Assembly (NCBI GenBank): GCA_021799555.1
Contig: JAJZAG010000190.1
Span: 1-7,441 of the forward strand
DNA length: 7,441 nucleotides
Direction of reading: 5' to 3'
Source of the DNA: Deltaproteobacteria bacterium
Lineage (GTDB): Bacteria; Desulfobacterota; Binatia; Binatales; Binataceae
In this document: positions 5,753-7,441 of the stretch, piece by piece
How positions within the stretch are numbered: the first letter of the stretch is position 1
Layout: the number at the start of each line of letters is the position of its first letter
The notes under the pieces: generated by a model
What the model was told of the DNA's origin: nothing
What the model saw: the letters and a program-made list of their open reading frames with translations, nothing else
Databases searched by the model: none
Program-made: the position numbers and the translations under genes

Positions 5753-6775
5753 ATGCCACCAACCATCGAAGAAATATCCGACCAGCTGACTCGCCTCGTG
5801 CGCGCGAAGACCGCGGATGCGAATGCGTTGGTCCGCGAGATCTCGCCGCTGCCGGGACACGCTGGTTTCGGCTACAGCTTCGTTCTCGATCGCGCAACCG
5901 CCGGCGGACCGTCAGGCAAGTTGGTGCTGCGTGTTGCGCCGGAAGGGGTCCGGATCTCGGGGCCGGCCGACGTTGTTCGCCAGGCGAAGATTATGCAATC
6001 GCTGGCCGACACAGAGGTGCCGGTGCCACCGATAATCTGGTACGGCGACGAACCTGTGTTTTTCGGACGGCCGTACTTCGTCGATGGGTTCCTTGAGGGA
6101 TTCAGGCTCGCCGACAATCCCCCCATCTCGCGCGAAGAGGCGCGGCGCCTGGCACGCAAGGCGATCGAGAAGCTTGCCGCTCTACACCGCGTCGATTGGC
6201 GTTCGCGCCGCGACGCTTGGGGTGATCCAACCCTGCTCGCTGACGAGATGAAGCGGCTCGACCATTTGCTCGACCGGCCGACGCTCGATCCTGCCGTAGT
6301 CGCGCGTGGACCCGAGCTGCGCGCACTTCTCTACGCGTCGCTGCCGGATAATCCGCGGGTGGGATGCGTTCACGGCGATTTCCAGTGGTCGAATATAATG
6401 TTCAACGCAGGCGAAGTCGCCGCGTTGATCGATTGGGAAATCGCGCTGTGCGGCCCGACTCTTCTCGACGTCGGATGGATATGCTTCTTCGCCGATCCGG
6501 CGAGTTTTCACGGTGCGAGCGAGGAGAATCGCTCGTCGCCGCTCAGCGCCGATGAGATCATCGCCACATACTCGGAGGTCGCGGGCTTTCCGGTCTCAGC
6601 GGATGAAGTCCGATGGTTCCGCGCGTTCGCGGGGTATCGGTTCGGCGTGATCACGTGCTTCAACCTGATGCTGCATCGGCGCGGCAAGCGCGACGATCCG
6701 CATTGGGAGGATATAGCGCTTTCGGCGCCCACGATGTTCTCGCACGGGATCGAGTTGCTCGAACACGCGGGATGA
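5753..6775 (+). CDS. Phosphotransferase family protein (APH fold, ACAD10/11 kinase-like)
   Basis: The 340-residue product belongs to the PF01636 aminoglycoside-phosphotransferase fold and most resembles the subgroup also found as the N-terminal kinase domain of ACAD10/ACAD11, where it phosphorylates 4-hydroxyacyl-CoAs. Visible elements are a glycine-containing nucleotide loop LPGHAGFGYSFVL (33-45), LVLRVAP (57-63, with R60 where many kinases carry the ATP-binding Lys, as is frequent in this subgroup), the catalytic loop VHGDFQWSNIMF (206-217, with H207, D209 and N214) and the metal-binding IDWE (D227). GPTLLDVGWICFF (234-246) is the conserved LxDxxW-like segment after it. The catalytic Asp, Asn and metal Asp are all present, so the kinase is probably active. 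Drug resistance is not implied. ATG 5753 is chosen, with a weak GGA upstream; the open frame reaches back to 5633 but overlaps the GST gene. Probably co-transcribed with the GST gene; a PHA synthase follows. Confidence 0.9.
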   Translation: MPPTIEEISDQLTRLVRAKTADANALVREISPLPGHAGFGYSFVLDRATAGGPSGKLVLRVAPEGVRISGPADVVRQAKIMQSLADTEVPVPPIIWYGDEPVFFGRPYFVDGFLEGFRLADNPPISREEARRLARKAIEKLAALHRVDWRSRRDAWGDPTLLADEMKRLDHLLDRPTLDPAVVARGPELRALLYASLPDNPRVGCVHGDFQWSNIMFNAGEVAALIDWEIALCGPTLLDVGWICFFADPASFHGASEENRSSPLSADEIIATYSEVAGFPVSADEVRWFRAFAGYRFGVITCFNLMLHRRGKRDDPHWEDIALSAPTMFSHGIELLEHAG

Positions 6776-6790
6776 CTAATTGACAGCCCG

Positions 6791-6825
6791 GGTCGCGCGA
6801 CTCCACGGTACGTGAGTCGCGAGCC
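6791..6825 (+). terminator. Hairpin after the GST-kinase operon, possible terminator
   Basis: The core is CGCGACT (6796-6802) pairing with AGTCGCG (6815-6821). It continues past one bulged C into CACG/CGTG (6804-6807 with 6811-6814) around a three-base GTA loop, with further G-C pairs at the base (6791-6794 with 6823-6825, one bulge and one mismatch). It starts 16 bases after the kinase stop codon. The following GTTTGCTT is only mildly T-rich, so a weak intrinsic terminator, or a processing or attenuation hairpin ahead of the PHA synthase gene, are both possible. Confidence 0.45.
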
Positions 6826-6901
6826 GTTTGCTTGGGGTACAAGTGCTTTGCTACGGCATTAGTGTCGCCTCCGTAATTGGGGTTCACGCGGAGTAAGAGC
6901 T

Positions 6902-7441
6902 ATGAACGGCGCTGGAAAGACGCGAGTCGAAACTGCCGCTTCGGATCACAGTCCTCCCGACGAAGACCATCCCGCGATCAACGCGATCTTGGGTGCCAAT
7001 CCTTTCGTCGGTCTCGATTTCGCGCAGGTAGCCGGGACTATGGCGCGATTTTTTGGACATCTCACCTCCCATCCGGGTCCGGTCGCCACGCGCAGCGCGC
7101 AACTCGGCCTCGAAATGGCGCAGATCGCAGCCGGTATGTCGGAAATAGAGCCGCGTGCCGGCGACAAGCGTTTCGGCGATCCCGCGTGGCGCGAACATCC
7201 GATATACCGGCGCCTGATGCAGTCGTATTTGGCGTGGTGCTCAGCGATGCACGACCTGGTCGGCGACGACGATTTTGGCGACTGGAAAGACGCCGAACAG
7301 ATGCGATTCGTCGTGACGTTGATGACTGATGCGCTTGCGCCGACCAACACGCTTGTGGGAAATCCCGCCGCGCTCAAGCGCGTCTTCGATACGGCGGGGA
7401 TGAGTCTCGCCCGAGGGTTCAAGAATTTTCTGAATGACGTA
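6902..7441 (+). CDS. phaC: Poly(3-hydroxyalkanoate) synthase, N-terminal part (3' end outside window)
   Basis: The frame from ATG 6902 is open to the last base and gives 180 residues. It matches the N-terminal domain of PHA synthases (PF07167): FGDPAWREHPIYRRLMQSYL (97-116), then DWKDAEQMRFVVTLMTDALAPTNTLVGNP, corresponding to the family's F..rQ..da.sPsNf..tNP pattern, and a following segment TAGMSLARGFKNFLNDV, like the GG.SLv.G..N...D block. The enzyme polymerises (R)-3-hydroxyacyl-CoA into storage granules in the cytoplasm. The catalytic lipase-box Cys, Asp and His lie downstream and are not in the window, so activity and class (I, III or a divergent class) cannot be judged. The Asn of the usual SPSN is conserved but Ser is replaced (APTN). 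GGAG (6890-6893) eight bases upstream supports the start. The 126-bp gap before it contains the hairpin at 6791-6825 and a weak promoter-like pair (TTGCTA 6848-6853, CGTAAT 6872-6877), so it may be transcribed on its own. Confidence 0.87.
   Translation, partial: MNGAGKTRVETAASDHSPPDEDHPAINAILGANPFVGLDFAQVAGTMARFFGHLTSHPGPVATRSAQLGLEMAQIAAGMSEIEPRAGDKRFGDPAWREHPIYRRLMQSYLAWCSAMHDLVGDDDFGDWKDAEQMRFVVTLMTDALAPTNTLVGNPAALKRVFDTAGMSLARGFKNFLNDV

Noticed and set aside
5753..6775. Aminoglycoside resistance gene
   Set aside because: The fold is shared, but the motif context (LVLRVAP, VHGDFQWSN, IDWE) and the chromosomal metabolic setting fit the ACAD10/11-like subgroup, not drug-modifying enzymes.
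1..7441. CRISPR array, tRNA, insertion sequence or tandem repeat
   Set aside because: No regularly spaced direct repeats, cloverleaf-like segments, transposase genes or terminal inverted repeats were recognised by eye on either strand.

Overview
The window is a gene-dense piece of a high-GC bacterial chromosome with nine protein-coding genes, two of them cut by the window edges. No RNA gene, insertion sequence, CRISPR array or phage gene was found. The gene mix combines an F420-type flavin/deazaflavin oxidoreductase, a DUF1800 protein, a SRPBCC protein, a GST-like protein, an APH-fold kinase of the ACAD10/11 type and a PHA synthase. This is typical of soil or subsurface lineages with wide lipid and aromatic metabolism, such as Binatota-like or related deep-branching Proteobacteria-adjacent groups, or some Actinobacteria. 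The assignment to a lineage is inference; no rRNA or taxonomic marker is present.

Layout from left to right. Positions 1-1261 (minus) hold the N-terminal 420 residues of a DUF1800 protein that continues off the left edge. Its likely operon leader is trmJ (1330-2103, minus), a SPOUT-family tRNA 2'-O-methyltransferase. A 121-bp divergent gap separates trmJ from a stand-alone SRPBCC/START-fold gene (2225-2692, plus). That gene ends exactly where the next minus-strand operon ends: the two stop codons touch at 2692/2693.

The minus-strand operon reads leftward from 4950: a membrane-anchored zinc-ribbon/TPR protein (3685-4950), a RimJ/RimL-type GNAT acetyltransferase (3124-3657, or from 3684) and a small deazaflavin (F420)-dependent nitroreductase-family protein (2693-3091). 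A second divergent gap (113 bp, with a plausible promoter) leads into a plus-strand pair: a GST-family protein (5064-5714) and an aminoglycoside-phosphotransferase-fold kinase (5753-6775). After a strong hairpin at 6791-6825 comes the N-terminal 180 residues of a PHA synthase (6902-7441), running off the right edge.

The genes do not form one obvious pathway. The right-hand side (GST, APH-like kinase, PHA synthase) suggests handling of acyl or hydroxyacyl compounds and storage polymer, but this rests on family membership and adjacency only. The least explained items are the roughly 90-residue C-terminal domain of the zinc-ribbon/TPR protein and the DUF1800 protein. I see no convincing evidence for a new defence, mobile or RNA-based system here.
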